Source: Ardenticatenaceae bacterium (GTDB lineage: Bacteria; Chloroflexota; Anaerolineae; Promineifilales; Promineifilaceae). From it: DNA of 50,583 nucleotides. The position numbers and the translations under genes were made by a program. Position 1 is the stretch's first letter. Each line of letters starts with the position of its first letter. The stretch spans positions 1 through 50,583 of the forward strand of contig JACKCD010000043.1 in assembly GCA_020634215.1 (NCBI GenBank), in the 5' to 3' direction. Positions 30,619-40,202 of the stretch are shown piece by piece. Under the pieces are notes generated by a model, which made no database searches, was not told the DNA's origin, and was given only the letters and a program-made list of their open reading frames with translations.

Positions 30619-33521
30619 TTTTCCACCTCAATCACCACCGGCAGCAGGGCGCGGTTGTCAGCAAAATTGGTATCGGCGGCAGCGCTGATGGGCAACCGCA
30701 CGCCGTCGCTGGCGGTATATAGCCCCACGACCAGCCGATAAGAGCCAGTGGGTAAGTCGGGTGGCAAAGCCAAGGTGTAACGGTCAATGATGACTTCGCC
30801 TTCGGCGCGAGTATCGCTGGGCAAACCGCCGGGCCATTGGTCAACCTGCGCTACGATATTATCGCTGCCATCTACCAGATGGACAAAGGCAGTATAAACG
30901 GCCGTTTCCCGCCGCGCCACCTGCCACACCAACGCCACATCTACTGAGCCACCGGAAGAAACGGCCGTTTGCCCCACCGTCACCCCGCGCAAAGCCAGCA
31001 CCCCACCAAAATCCAGCACCAGCGGCGTGGCGATGTCGCCGGGCAGCGTGAAAAGCCGATCCGTCGCCTTGACCTCCAATTCACCCAGAGGAATGGGGTC
31101 GCCGATGGGTTCGTTAACGGCCGTTTGCACCTGCACCCACACCGGATACACGCCGCCTGCCAACTGCGGCGGCAGCGGCAGCCCATATTTCTCATGCAGC
31201 CGCATTCCCGCCATCCACTGCTGGCTGGCAAAACGGCTAATGGGCAGGGAAACGGCCGTTGTTTCTCCTAATCCTAACTTCACCTGCAAATCGGCCGGCA
31301 GCGTGCCCTCCACCTGCCACAGCAAATCCAGCGGCAGCATTTGTCCAGAAAACAGCGACGCGGGCAATGGCTCCTGACCAACCAAGTGCAGAGGTAGTGG
31401 GTTTATTTGTTGGTTGTATTGAATGCCTAATTCACTATACGAATTTATTTGCGAATCAGACACAACTATGTCAGAAGCGGTATAGAAAACCCCTTGAAAG
31501 GCACCATCAGCAGCCAGCAGCGGCAGGCGGGCGTTTGTTAGGGCATCAAACAGCGTCATTTCCAAGCGATAATTCCCCGGCGGCATTCCACCTGGCAAAT
31601 CGAGCCGGTAGGTGACCTGGGTTGGCTCGCTAGGCGACCAATATTCGGGGTAAAAATAATTTGCATTGACCAGTTCGTCTTCTTGCTGCCGCCAGACAAA
31701 GTTGTTTTCATCGCGCACAACGAGCTTGACAATATAACGGCCGTTTTCCGCCCCCGCCGCCAACCGCCACACCACATCCAGCAGCAGTTCCTGCGGCGTG
31801 GCTCGCGCTCGTGCGCCAAATAGCTGCACCCGATTTGCAAAAGAAAGTGGGTCAGCAAAAGATGTAACGGCCGTTTCCCGCCGCACCGGGTCAAGCTGCC
31901 GATAAATCCACCCCTGCTCCCGCCCGCCAAAACGAATGGTGTGGATCAATTCAACTGAGCCGGGGGGCTGCCAGGAACGGCCGTTTTCCAATTGCAGCGT
32001 GTTGACCGTGCGAATGATGTAGTCGGCCTGCTCTTCACCATCGCTGCCGGGCAGCAGCGTTTGGCCGGGAAAAAAGGGAGCCAGGTTGGTGGGAAAGCCA
32101 GAAACGGCCGTTTGTTCCCCTACTCCCGGCTGCGCTGCCAGCCAGCTTCCGGCCACGCTAATCGCCTCACCCCAGCCCACCGTCAGCACCCGCTCCGCTG
32201 CCGTCGCCCCGCCCAGCAGCGGGTTGTAGGCTGACAAAGGGAAGGGAAGGGAAGGCAGCAAATAGGCAAGCTGGGCAGCGATAAGCAGAGTGAACAGCCA
32301 AGAGCGGCGGCGGGGCAGTTTTTCCCCCAGCCACCACCAGCCCAGTGCCGCGAATGCCGTCAGCGGGAAAATTAGCGGCAGGGCGTAGCGGTCAAATTTT
32401 TTCGCCGTCAGGCTGATGCCTACCCAGTACAGTACCGTCCACACCCCCAGCACCAGCAGCGACCAATGCCACTTCCGCTGCCAAAACCACAGCCCCACAA
32501 ACAGCAGCAACCCAATCAGCACCAGTGGCCCTAACCGAAAGACCAACGCCACCGGGTAAAACGACCAGCCGTGGTCAAAGGTGACGTTGCCCATAAAATA
32601 GGTAGGGCGCAAGGCCGTTTCGACGTGGCGGCTGGCGCTGCCGCTGATTTCGCCCCACACGCGGACGGGGTCGGCCCACAGCGCGGGCAGCACCAGCAGC
32701 AGGGTAACAAGATAGGTAAATAACCAGAGAAGGCCGTCACGAACGGCCGTTGCCACTCCTTTCCCCCACCCTTCACCGCGCTGCGCCAGCAGCCGCACCC
32801 CCAGCAGCAGGGCCACCAGCGGCGGCAGCAAAATGGCTGGCGATTTGGCAAGCACGGCCAGGGCGCTGAGGATGGCAGAGGCAACAAGATACGTTCGTGG
32901 GGTATGGGGTGTGGGGTGTGGGGTGTGGGGGGAGAGGAAGAGGATGAAGGTTAGCAGGGCGAGGGTGGAGAGGATGGTCATGAGGGCATCTACATGGAGT
33001 AGGCCAGATAGCCCCGCCACAAAGGGATCAAATGCCAGCAACAATGCCAGCAGCAGGGCAACACCTGCGCCCCACAGCCGCCGCGCCAATTGAAAAATAG
33101 CCACCAGCCCCGCGCTGTTGGCAACAATGACGGCCAGCCGCGCCGCCGTCAGCAGGGCTGCCATTTTTTGGAAAGCCGCCATGTTGTCGGGGGTCATCCA
33201 GGCGACGTGGGAAATCCAGACGTAGTTGGCGCGGGCTGCTGTGTCAAACAAAAGCTGAATGCTGATGCCTAATGCGCCCAGCCAAGTGGTGATCACGCCA
33301 GGATGACCGGTGGTGATGGTGTCGGCAAAACGGCCGTTTAGCAGTGCCTCCCGAAACACAACGGAACGATGAACCCACATGAGTTCGTCGGGGGTGATGT
33401 AGCGAGAAACGGCCGTTAGCCGTGGCAGCAATGCCACCAAGAAGAGCAAAAACAGCAATAATGAGGGAATTTGGCTCCCTTCCAGTACCCACGTTCGCTT
33501 TTTTGTCTGTTGCTGATGCAT
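30615..33521 (-). CDS. GT39-like membrane glycosyltransferase with C-terminal beta domains
   Basis: A 968-residue protein. The N-terminal 450 residues hold about ten transmembrane segments and a PMT/ArnT (GT-C) type arrangement, with an early acidic loop YITPDELMWVHRS near 42-54 where the catalytic Asp is expected. The remaining 500 residues are extracytoplasmic beta domains without a known catalytic motif. This architecture is common for Chloroflexi glycosyl- or mannosyltransferases that use lipid-linked sugars. AACGGCCGTT is very dense here, with about 11 copies. A heptamer array at 32899-32930 is read in frame as a Pro/His/Thr loop between two membrane segments. Substrate and acceptor are unknown. 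Confidence 0.82.
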   Translation of the reverse strand: MHQQQTKKRTWVLEGSQIPSLLLFLLFLVALLPRLTAVSRYITPDELMWVHRSVVFREALLNGRFADTITTGHPGVITTWLGALGISIQLLFDTAARANYVWISHVAWMTPDNMAAFQKMAALLTAARLAVIVANSAGLVAIFQLARRLWGAGVALLLALLLAFDPFVAGLSGLLHVDALMTILSTLALLTFILFLSPHTPHPTPHTPRTYLVASAILSALAVLAKSPAILLPPLVALLLGVRLLAQRGEGWGKGVATAVRDGLLWLFTYLVTLLLVLPALWADPVRVWGEISGSASRHVETALRPTYFMGNVTFDHGWSFYPVALVFRLGPLVLIGLLLFVGLWFWQRKWHWSLLVLGVWTVLYWVGISLTAKKFDRYALPLIFPLTAFAALGWWWLGEKLPRRRSWLFTLLIAAQLAYLLPSLPFPLSAYNPLLGGATAAERVLTVGWGEAISVAGSWLAAQPGVGEQTAVSGFPTNLAPFFPGQTLLPGSDGEEQADYIIRTVNTLQLENGRSWQPPGSVELIHTIRFGGREQGWIYRQLDPVRRETAVTSFADPLSFANRVQLFGARARATPQELLLDVVWRLAAGAENGRYIVKLVVRDENNFVWRQQEDELVNANYFYPEYWSPSEPTQVTYRLDLPGGMPPGNYRLEMTLFDALTNARLPLLAADGAFQGVFYTASDIVVSDSQINSYSELGIQYNQQINPLPLHLVGQEPLPASLFSGQMLPLDLLWQVEGTLPADLQVKLGLGETTAVSLPISRFASQQWMAGMRLHEKYGLPLPPQLAGGVYPVWVQVQTAVNEPIGDPIPLGELEVKATDRLFTLPGDIATPLVLDFGGVLALRGVTVGQTAVSSGGSVDVALVWQVARRETAVYTAFVHLVDGSDNIVAQVDQWPGGLPSDTRAEGEVIIDRYTLALPPDLPTGSYRLVVGLYTASDGVRLPISAAADTNFADNRALLPVVIEVEK
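32899..32930. repeat. Heptamer array GGGGTGT inside a coding region
   Basis: GGGGTAT followed by three GGGGTGT units and a partial fifth are read on the minus strand as SPHTPHPTPHTP in a loop of the GT39-like protein. The five units would change frame on gain or loss of one unit. Confidence 0.8.
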
Positions 33522-33600
33522 ATTCGCCTAATCATATCGAACCCAAGATACATGAACAACATGTCAGGGAAAAGCTCATGCAAAACGCAAATGCCTTCTC

Positions 33601-33629
33601 TTGAAGAACGAGCCAGATTATCATACAAT
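33601..33629 (+). promoter_or_regulatory. Sigma70-like promoter for the response regulator
   Basis: TTGAAG (33601-33606) and TACAAT (33624-33629) are separated by 17 bp, about 65 nt before the regulator's ATG. The match is by eye only. Confidence 0.5.
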
Positions 33630-33694
33630 AGTACTTTAAACCTACTAAGATACCTGCTTGCCCAAAATCTTGAACTTGTGAGGGCAGACAAATT

Positions 33695-34519
33695 GTGAAA
33701 ATACTCATTGCCGACGACGACGTGCATACGCGCCAAATGCTATGCAACGCCATGCAGAAAGCCGGTTTTGAGGCCGTTGGGGCGAAGGATGGTTCCAATG
33801 CCTTGGTACACTTGCGGCAGCAAGCTTTTTCCGTGATGATTTTGGATATGCAAATGCCGCAGATGGATGGCGTGGAGACCATGCAGCAAGCGTGCCAAAT
33901 TCAGCCCAATCTGCAAATTGTTGTTTTGACTGGCAACCCAACCATTGACAATGCCATTGCTTCTATTAAAGCCAATGTAGCTGACTATTTTGTAAAACCG
34001 GTGGATTTGCTGACGCTCGTGGCGGCTGTTAGCCGTGCAGCTACAGAGCAAAGCTGGAGCGAAAAGCAGCAGACTTTGCTCGATCAATTGAATACCACTA
34101 TTCAGCAAATGAACCACCCGACTAGTGCGGATCTGGGCAGACAGGGTGTCGTTTCTAACAAGCATTCGGCTCAGCTTGATAAGCTTTCGGTTGGTAATCT
34201 TACGCTTGACAAAAGTTATCGGCTGCTTACGTTTGCTGAAAACCCCCATGATCCGATCAAACTATCACGGGGGGAAACGGCCGTTCTTTACGCGCTCATG
34301 CAACAGGCCAACCGCACCTTAACCTGTGCCCAAATTGTCCGATATGCCTTTGGCTATGACACCAACAGCAGCATCGAAGCCGAAAACGTTGTCCGACCCT
34401 ATATTTCCCGGCTGCGCCAGAAAATTGGAGAAGACAACCGCCAACCCAAATATCTCCAGACTGTACACGGGCATGGGTATCGGTTTAGTAGCAATGATCA
34501 GCAAAAACATTCAGGCTGA
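33695..34519 (+). CDS. OmpR-family response regulator, orphan
   Basis: A 274-residue two-domain regulator. The receiver (1-120) has the acidic pair DDD near 7-9, the phospho-acceptor Asp in MILDMQMPQMDG at about 52, Thr in VVLTGNP and Lys in FVKPVD. An unusual Gln/Ser-rich linker of about 45 residues follows. The C-terminal winged helix (about 175-268) has the recognition region AENVVRPYISRLRQKIG and the TVHGHGYRF wing, as in OmpR/PhoB. No histidine kinase is encoded nearby, so it is an orphan in this window. It is divergent from the GT39-like gene. AACGGCCGTT encodes TAV in the DNA-binding domain. Confidence 0.93.
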   Translation: MKILIADDDVHTRQMLCNAMQKAGFEAVGAKDGSNALVHLRQQAFSVMILDMQMPQMDGVETMQQACQIQPNLQIVVLTGNPTIDNAIASIKANVADYFVKPVDLLTLVAAVSRAATEQSWSEKQQTLLDQLNTTIQQMNHPTSADLGRQGVVSNKHSAQLDKLSVGNLTLDKSYRLLTFAENPHDPIKLSRGETAVLYALMQQANRTLTCAQIVRYAFGYDTNSSIEAENVVRPYISRLRQKIGEDNRQPKYLQTVHGHGYRFSSNDQQKHSG

Positions 34520-34660
34520 ATGTTTTTAGACATATCACGGCGGAAATTAGCATGTTTTCGTCATGATTTTCAATTATGATAAAGGTAGCAAGTAGGAATT
34601 TTTAGGTTCAAATAACTTAAGGTAATGGAGAATATCCTTACTTCTTTGTTACCAGTCGTG

Positions 34661-34710
34661 CAGAAACCCGATTTAGAGTCTCAACCCCTCCAAATCGGGT
34701 TTCCTCTTTT
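34661..34710 (+). terminator. Intrinsic terminator between convergent genes
   Basis: GAAACCCGATTT (34663-34674) and its complement (34692-34703) form a stem with a 17-nt loop, followed by CTCTTTT. It can act for the regulator on the plus strand and may also act for the convergent dehydratase gene. The rest of 34520-34778 holds no gene. Confidence 0.7.
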
Positions 34711-34778
34711 AGTCTAAAGCACAAAAGTGGAAACCTTCGGCTGCATACCTACGCCAAATTTGTTGCTTCCTATCCAGG

Positions 34779-35756
34779 TTACAAAACGGCCGTTATTTGC
34801 TGAGTAAATGTTGCCGCATCAGTGTTCGTGCCACAAACAATGACCCCCACACGCTTGCCCAACAGCCGCTGCCGCAGCGACCCAACCAGGGCTGCCGTTG
34901 CCGCCGCTGCGGCTGGTTCCAAGGCCAGCTTCATGCCTTTAAACAGCAGCAGCATCGCCCGCCGCAGCGCATCATCATCTACCAACACAATCTCATCCAT
35001 ATATTTTTGGCACAGGCCAAAGCTGTAGGGCAGCGCATAAGGCGCACCCAAGCTGTCGGCAATGGTGCGAACGGCATCAATGGCTTCAGGCTGGCCGCTG
35101 GCAAAGCTGCGTGACATCGAGTCTGCCCCTTCTGGCTCCACGCCATAGACAGCGCAGTTGGGTTGCAGCAATTTAACGGCCGTTGCAATGCCCGCCCCCA
35201 ACCCGCCACCGCCAATCGGCACAATCACCGCGTCTAAATTGGGCACTGCCTCGCACAGTTCCAGCCCGACCGTAGCCGTACCCAAAATGGTCAACTTGCC
35301 TTCAAAGGGATGAATAAAGGTACGTCCTTCCTGTTCCTCAATTTCGCGCACACGGGCAAAGGCTTGGTGGACATTATCCATCAGCTCTACCTCTGCTCCA
35401 TAGGCGCGGCAAATGGCAACGCGAGCTGGATTGGCTGATTTAAACATGACAACTTTGGCAGTTGTACCCAAAATGCGAGCAGCGTAGGAAACGGCAATGG
35501 CGTGGTTTCCAGCACTAACGGCCGTTACACCCTGCGCCAACTTCTCGGGACTCAGCGCCAACATCCCCCGCAGTGCCCCGCGCGCCTTAAACGTCCCCGT
35601 TTGCTGAAACAGCTCCAACTTCAAAAAAACCTCGGTCTCCGTCCCCAATTCAGCTTCAATCTCAAGCCCACGCCATTGCCACACCGGCGTTGAGGCCACA
35701 TAAGGGTCAATCAGTGCCCGTGTCTCCCGAATTTCGGCAATTGTTGGTTCATCCAT
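34779..35756 (-). CDS. Threonine/serine dehydratase-like PLP enzyme
   Basis: A 325-residue fold-type II PLP enzyme. The Schiff-base Lys is in TGTFKARGA near residues 53-61. The Asn of the SAGNHAIAV loop is near 82, and the PLP phosphate loop is GGGGLGAG near 177-184. A late CGTNTD segment contacts the pyridine nitrogen. It has no C-terminal ACT regulatory domain, so it is like catabolic or racemase-type enzymes (TdcB, serine racemase, YbiK-like) rather than IlvA. The substrate is likely threonine or serine. The gene points toward the terminator at 34661. Isolated gene, no operon partner. Confidence 0.88.
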   Translation of the reverse strand: MDEPTIAEIRETRALIDPYVASTPVWQWRGLEIEAELGTETEVFLKLELFQQTGTFKARGALRGMLALSPEKLAQGVTAVSAGNHAIAVSYAARILGTTAKVVMFKSANPARVAICRAYGAEVELMDNVHQAFARVREIEEQEGRTFIHPFEGKLTILGTATVGLELCEAVPNLDAVIVPIGGGGLGAGIATAVKLLQPNCAVYGVEPEGADSMSRSFASGQPEAIDAVRTIADSLGAPYALPYSFGLCQKYMDEIVLVDDDALRRAMLLLFKGMKLALEPAAAAATAALVGSLRQRLLGKRVGVIVCGTNTDAATFTQQITAVL

Positions 35757-35881
35757 CGCTTATCATCCACCTTGTCAGTTTTTGCAATTTTGGCCTGATT
35801 CGCAGCGACGGGCAAATTTGACAGAAACAGCAAGCTCGTTAGAATCAGCCTCGATTGATCATAAGATCAATACGTTAACAG

Positions 35882-36337
35882 ATGAACAAAAGGATTGCCA
35901 AGAAGATTGCCATGTCTGACGAAGAACAGCTTTTTGATGATGAGCAGATGGAGGCAGGGCAACCAGCGTTATCGCCCAACCAGCCAAAGCGTTCGGGCAA
36001 GAAAACCAAGCCGCACCGTTCACCTAAACATGTGGAAACAGGAACAGGAAACCAAGTTACAGAACAGTTTGCTGCTTGTGGGAGATGTAGCTACTTTTGG
36101 GCGGGTTACAAACTGATTGACCAGACATTTACGCCGGAAACGGCCGTTGATCCGGAAAAACCGGGCTGGCTCACCCTAACATCTAACCACGCAGTTCGTG
36201 ATCTGGTGTACAAATCTTTTGGGAACAGACTAGACCTAGAGTTCTATCATTACGAAGGCTGCTGCCCTGGTTGCCAACGGCCGTTTATCTTTCACGGCGG
36301 CAACGGGGATGAACCCAGCTTTCGCATTCGGCTTTAG
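35882..36337 (+). CDS. Small Cys-rich hypothetical protein
   Basis: A 151-residue protein with a charged, disordered N-terminal third rich in Lys and Pro. A C-terminal domain has paired cysteines CGRC near 66-69 and CCPGC near 126-130, enough for a zinc ribbon. AACGGCCGTT encodes TAV and RPFI. A shorter start at 35912 (MSDEEQLF) is possible; neither has a clear ribosome site. Its stop overlaps the convergent TrmH gene stop. I do not recognise the family. A nucleic-acid or protein-binding zinc domain is a guess based only on the Cys pairs. Confidence 0.65.
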   Translation: MNKRIAKKIAMSDEEQLFDDEQMEAGQPALSPNQPKRSGKKTKPHRSPKHVETGTGNQVTEQFAACGRCSYFWAGYKLIDQTFTPETAVDPEKPGWLTLTSNHAVRDLVYKSFGNRLDLEFYHYEGCCPGCQRPFIFHGGNGDEPSFRIRL

Positions 36338-37104
36338 CACGTACGCTGTCGCACTGCTTCAAATAAAAGAATCCCCGTTGCCATTGCCGCATTCAATGAT
36401 TCCGTTTCGGCACGCATCGGGATCGTTACCAACCCGGCATTGGCTAACGCTATTGCCTCTACGCCTGCGCCACGTGCTTCGCTGCCAATAATCAGTGCTG
36501 ATGGCTGCCGCCAGTCCACAGCCGTATAGCCCACCCCTTCGGCTACATCAGCCAGCCAAACGTGCATATGTGCCACCTGTGCGGCAATTTCTGCCCACGA
36601 CAGCGACAGCAAGGGCAGCCGTAAATGTGCCCCCATGCCACCACGCACCACTTTAGGGTTGTATGGGTCTACACAATTTGGCCCCAACAACACGGCATCT
36701 ATTCCGGCAGCGGCGGCGGTACGAAGCATGGTGCCCAAGTTGCCAGGATTAGTAACCCCGTCTAAAATGAGCACGAAACTAGAGGGGGTCGGGATGGACA
36801 AAGTTTGAAAAGGCAATACGAGCAGGATGCCAGGTGGCGTTGTAGTGTCGCTCATGGCAGCCATGACTGGTTCACTAACGAGTTGCGGCATGGTGGGCAG
36901 TTGGTGTAATAGCTGGGTATGAACGGCCGTTTCCGCCCACTGCTCCGTATAAAAAACCAGATCAGGCGTAACCAGTAAACGAACGATCTCCTGCAACCAA
37001 CGTGTACCTTCGGCCACAAAAAGTTGCTCCCGCAGCCGCAGCCGCTTATCCGTTTGCAGCCGCCGTACTTGTTTCACCTTGGCATTTGTTACACTGGTAA
37101 TCAT
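36334..37104 (-). CDS. TrmH/SpoU-family RNA 2'-O-methyltransferase
   Basis: A 256-residue RNA ribose methyltransferase with the trefoil-knot SPOUT fold. An N-terminal substrate-binding domain starts MITSVTNAKVKQVRRL. The SPOUT motifs are present: LILDGVTNPGNLGTMLRTA near 118-136, ALIIGSEARG near 202-211, and IPMRAETESLNAAMATGILLFE near 227-248, which forms the SAM knot. It is most like the YsgA/RlmB-related group that methylates rRNA; the exact site is unknown. Its start is divergent from the second UbiA gene 36 nt away, so both promoters must lie in or across that gap. Confidence 0.92.
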   Translation of the reverse strand: MITSVTNAKVKQVRRLQTDKRLRLREQLFVAEGTRWLQEIVRLLVTPDLVFYTEQWAETAVHTQLLHQLPTMPQLVSEPVMAAMSDTTTPPGILLVLPFQTLSIPTPSSFVLILDGVTNPGNLGTMLRTAAAAGIDAVLLGPNCVDPYNPKVVRGGMGAHLRLPLLSLSWAEIAAQVAHMHVWLADVAEGVGYTAVDWRQPSALIIGSEARGAGVEAIALANAGLVTIPMRAETESLNAAMATGILLFEAVRQRTC

Positions 37105-37140
37105 CTTTCAACTATTATCTATCTATCGAGGGTCATTGTC

Positions 37141-37980
37141 ATGCAGCAAATAAAAGCATTATACAAACTCAGCCGACCATTATCCACGCTTAGCGGTGTG
37201 CTGGCCGTCATCCTGGGCGGTTTTGTGGCCGAAACGGGGGCATGGGGCAATATTTTGCTGGCCGGGCTAACCACCTTACTGGTTTCGGCATCGGCTAATG
37301 CCTGGAACGATTATTTGGATATTGAAATTGACCGGGTGAACCAACCTAAACGGCCGTTACCGGCCGGCCTCATTACCCCCAACCAGGCTCGCACCTTCTT
37401 CATCGTCTTTGCCCTCATTTCGCTTGCCGTTGCCTGCACCATCAACCTAAACGCCTTTCTCATCGTCTTGCTTTCCAACCTATTGCTCACCCTCTACTCC
37501 TGGCGGCTCAAAAGCACCGTCCTGCTGGGCAACGCCACCGTCGCCATCATTTCAGCACTCAGCCCCATCTTTGGCGGTGTTGCCGCTGGCAACGTGGCCC
37601 CCACCTTCTGGATTGCGCTCACCATTGGCTGTGCCATTATGGGGCGCGAAATTTTAAAAACGCTGGCCGATTATGAAGGGGATAAACAGCAAAACTGCCG
37701 CACCATTGCCACCGTTTGGGGACAGCGCACCGCCCGCATTTTCTTTTACATCATGCTGGCAATCACGCTGATCGTGATGATCATCCCCTTTCTGCTCCAT
37801 ATCTACCACCCTGTTTACGCGGTCATTGTCGCTTTTGGTGTCTACCCCGTCACCTTCTACATCTTATTCCGCGTTAACGGCGAACGCACCGGCCCCCAGC
37901 TTGAGCAGCTTAGCCAGCTAATGAAATATGATTTTTTTGTCTGGTTCCTGGCCGTCTTCTTAGGTGCGGCTATCTCGTAG
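37141..37980 (+). CDS. UbiA-family prenyltransferase, DGGGP-synthase-like
   Basis: A 279-residue membrane enzyme with about eight transmembrane segments. The Asp-rich motifs are NDYLDIEID (56-64) and DYEGDK near 183-188. Sequence such as VNQPKRPLPAGLI and CRTIATVWG matches the geranylgeranylglycerol-phosphate geranylgeranyltransferase-like branch of UbiA. That may reflect membrane lipid or quinone synthesis; the real substrate is not determined. The ATG at 37141 follows a GAGGG element by about 8 nt; the frame is open to 37024 but the extension has no merit. It is divergent from the methyltransferase gene. An AACGGCCGTT encodes part of the RPLP segment. Confidence 0.9.
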   Translation: MQQIKALYKLSRPLSTLSGVLAVILGGFVAETGAWGNILLAGLTTLLVSASANAWNDYLDIEIDRVNQPKRPLPAGLITPNQARTFFIVFALISLAVACTINLNAFLIVLLSNLLLTLYSWRLKSTVLLGNATVAIISALSPIFGGVAAGNVAPTFWIALTIGCAIMGREILKTLADYEGDKQQNCRTIATVWGQRTARIFFYIMLAITLIVMIIPFLLHIYHPVYAVIVAFGVYPVTFYILFRVNGERTGPQLEQLSQLMKYDFFVWFLAVFLGAAIS

Positions 37981-37986
37981 TAAGTA

Positions 37987-40062
37987 TTAGGGGGTGGAAC
38001 GGCCGTTTACAAACCACCCCTGACTGCTAAACAACACCTCCCCATCCCCCACCTGTGTCGAAAGCGGCAAATACGTTCCATCCGCCTGCAATTCACCCGC
38101 CTTGGCCGTATCCTGCAAATAAACCTTCATAATACGCTCCCGAATCTCCTCCCGTAATGTCGCATCCTCAATCGGGAACATCACCTCCACCCGGCGGTCA
38201 ATATTGCGCGGCATCATATCAGCACTGCCCAAATACAGGTCTGGCTCCCCTTGGTTCTGGAAATAGTAAATCCGTGAATGCTCCAAAAAACGGCCGATAA
38301 CGCTAATCACCCGTATATTCTCGCTCACCTCCGGCAAACCCGGCCGCAAGCAGCAAATCCCCCGAATCACCAGATCCACCTTCACACCCGCCTGTGAAGC
38401 CCGGTACAGTGCCCGAATAATGGGCGCATCTACCAGCGAATTTGCCTTAACAAAGATGTAGCCATCGGCTCCAAAAGAGGTTTCCCGCTCAATAAACGCC
38501 AGCAGTTTCTCCCGAAAATTCACCGGCGCAACCAAACATTTGCGATACTCACGCTGCCGCGAATAACCAGTCAAATAGTTGAAAACTTCCGTCACATCCG
38601 ACGCAATATCCTCTCGTGCGGTAAACAACCCCAAATCCGTATACATTCGCGCCGTTGACCCATTATAATTTCCGGTTGACAAGTGGACATAGCGTCGAAT
38701 CCCGTCACGCTCACGACGCACCACCAGGCTCAGCTTGCAGTGGGTTTTTAGACCAATCAGCCCATAAACCACATGAACCCCAGCATTTTCCAGTGCTCGC
38801 GCCCACTCAATGTTGCTTTCCTCGTCAAACCGTGCCTTTAGCTCCACCAACACGGCCACTTGCTTGCCATTTTCCCGCGCCCGCATCAGTGCCCGCACAA
38901 TGGGCGAATTAGAACCGACCCGGTAAAGTGTCTGTTTGATAGCCAGCACATCAGGATCTTCAGCCGCAGTCTCAATAAATTCAATAACCGGCAAAAAGCT
39001 GTCATACGGATGATGCAGCAAAATATCCTGCTTTTGAATGGCGGCAAAAATGTTTTCCGCCCGCAGTGTCTGGGGCGTGGCGGCAAACAGGGGCGTGTCC
39101 TTTAGCTCTGGCAATTCCAACCGATGCAGTTGCCACAAGCTGCTTAACCCCAGCGGCCCGTTGGTGGTATATACATCATATTGGCTAATCTGCAAATTGG
39201 TCATCAGGATGTTACGAATCGCCTCCGGCGTCTCCTCGGCAATTTCCAGCCGCACTACCGAACCAAAATGACGCTGCCGCAAATTTTCTTCCATCGTCAA
39301 CAACAGGTCATCCGCCTCTTCCTCCTGAATCTCCATGTCTGTGTTGCGCGTCACTCGAAATGGAAAAGCTGCCCTGATTTCCATACCTGTAAACAACCGA
39401 TCCAGGTTGGCGGCAACCACTTCCTCGACCCAAACAAACTTTTGCACGGTCGGCGTCAACAGTTCATCTGGATCAATGGGTTTGAGCGGTACCAAACGAG
39501 GCAAAGTAGCAGGAACCTTGACACGGGCAAAACGGATCTCATCGGTAGTGGGATCATGAATCTCGACAGCCAGGTTCAAGCTTAGGTTAGATATATGGGG
39601 AAAAGGGTGTCCCGGATCAAAGGCCAGGGGGGTGAGCACGGGAAATATCTCACGTTCAAAATAATCACGCAAACGTTTCTGCTGCGAACGCTTTAACTCG
39701 TTATAACAGAGGATGTGGATGCCATTGGCTTCCAACTCTGGCAGCAGCTTATGCTGCCAAATATCCATTGCCTCCGCAAACAAACGGGTGATGGAGCGGT
39801 AAATTGCTAAAAGCTGTTCACGTGGGGTTAAGCCATCGGCCGGCCGATCTGTAATCCCCAACAACACCTGCTGTTTTAACCCCGACACGCGCACCATAAA
39901 AAATTCATCCATGTTGGAGGAAAAAATAGCTAGAAATTTGACACGCTCTAGCAGCGGATGCTCCATACTAAGACATTCATTCAGCACACGACGATTAAAC
40001 TCTACCTGGCTTAGTTCCCGATTAATGTAAAGACTAGGGCTGTGTAAATTAATGGTGGACAT
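37987..40062 (-). CDS. ppk1: Polyphosphate kinase 1
   Basis: A 691-residue PPK1 that reversibly polymerises the terminal phosphate of ATP into polyphosphate. The N-domain begins YINRELSQVEFN. The phosphohistidine region is GLKTHCKLSLVVRRE near 430-444, and a second conserved His is in HLSTGNYNGSTARMYTD near 455-471. The ATP-site block RFDEESNIEWA is near 400 and the C-terminal RNIDRRVEVMFP block near 615-627. The length is normal. The ATG at 40062 was chosen over a GTG at 40074. Overlap with the terminal NGR codons of an AACGGCCGTT is seen at the 3' end. It converges on UbiA with a 6-nt gap. Confidence 0.96.
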   Translation of the reverse strand: MSTINLHSPSLYINRELSQVEFNRRVLNECLSMEHPLLERVKFLAIFSSNMDEFFMVRVSGLKQQVLLGITDRPADGLTPREQLLAIYRSITRLFAEAMDIWQHKLLPELEANGIHILCYNELKRSQQKRLRDYFEREIFPVLTPLAFDPGHPFPHISNLSLNLAVEIHDPTTDEIRFARVKVPATLPRLVPLKPIDPDELLTPTVQKFVWVEEVVAANLDRLFTGMEIRAAFPFRVTRNTDMEIQEEEADDLLLTMEENLRQRHFGSVVRLEIAEETPEAIRNILMTNLQISQYDVYTTNGPLGLSSLWQLHRLELPELKDTPLFAATPQTLRAENIFAAIQKQDILLHHPYDSFLPVIEFIETAAEDPDVLAIKQTLYRVGSNSPIVRALMRARENGKQVAVLVELKARFDEESNIEWARALENAGVHVVYGLIGLKTHCKLSLVVRRERDGIRRYVHLSTGNYNGSTARMYTDLGLFTAREDIASDVTEVFNYLTGYSRQREYRKCLVAPVNFREKLLAFIERETSFGADGYIFVKANSLVDAPIIRALYRASQAGVKVDLVIRGICCLRPGLPEVSENIRVISVIGRFLEHSRIYYFQNQGEPDLYLGSADMMPRNIDRRVEVMFPIEDATLREEIRERIMKVYLQDTAKAGELQADGTYLPLSTQVGDGEVLFSSQGWFVNGRSTP

Positions 40063-40202
40063 GGCTTTTCCCACATTTTTGAATGGTTGACAATAGAAGT
40101 AAAAACAAAACCCGATACAAATTGCTCATTTGTCTATTTTCCTCTACTTTATAGGCGAATATTAAAGTTGTCCACCTAATTTACATGCTAGAGCTTGTCA
40201 TC

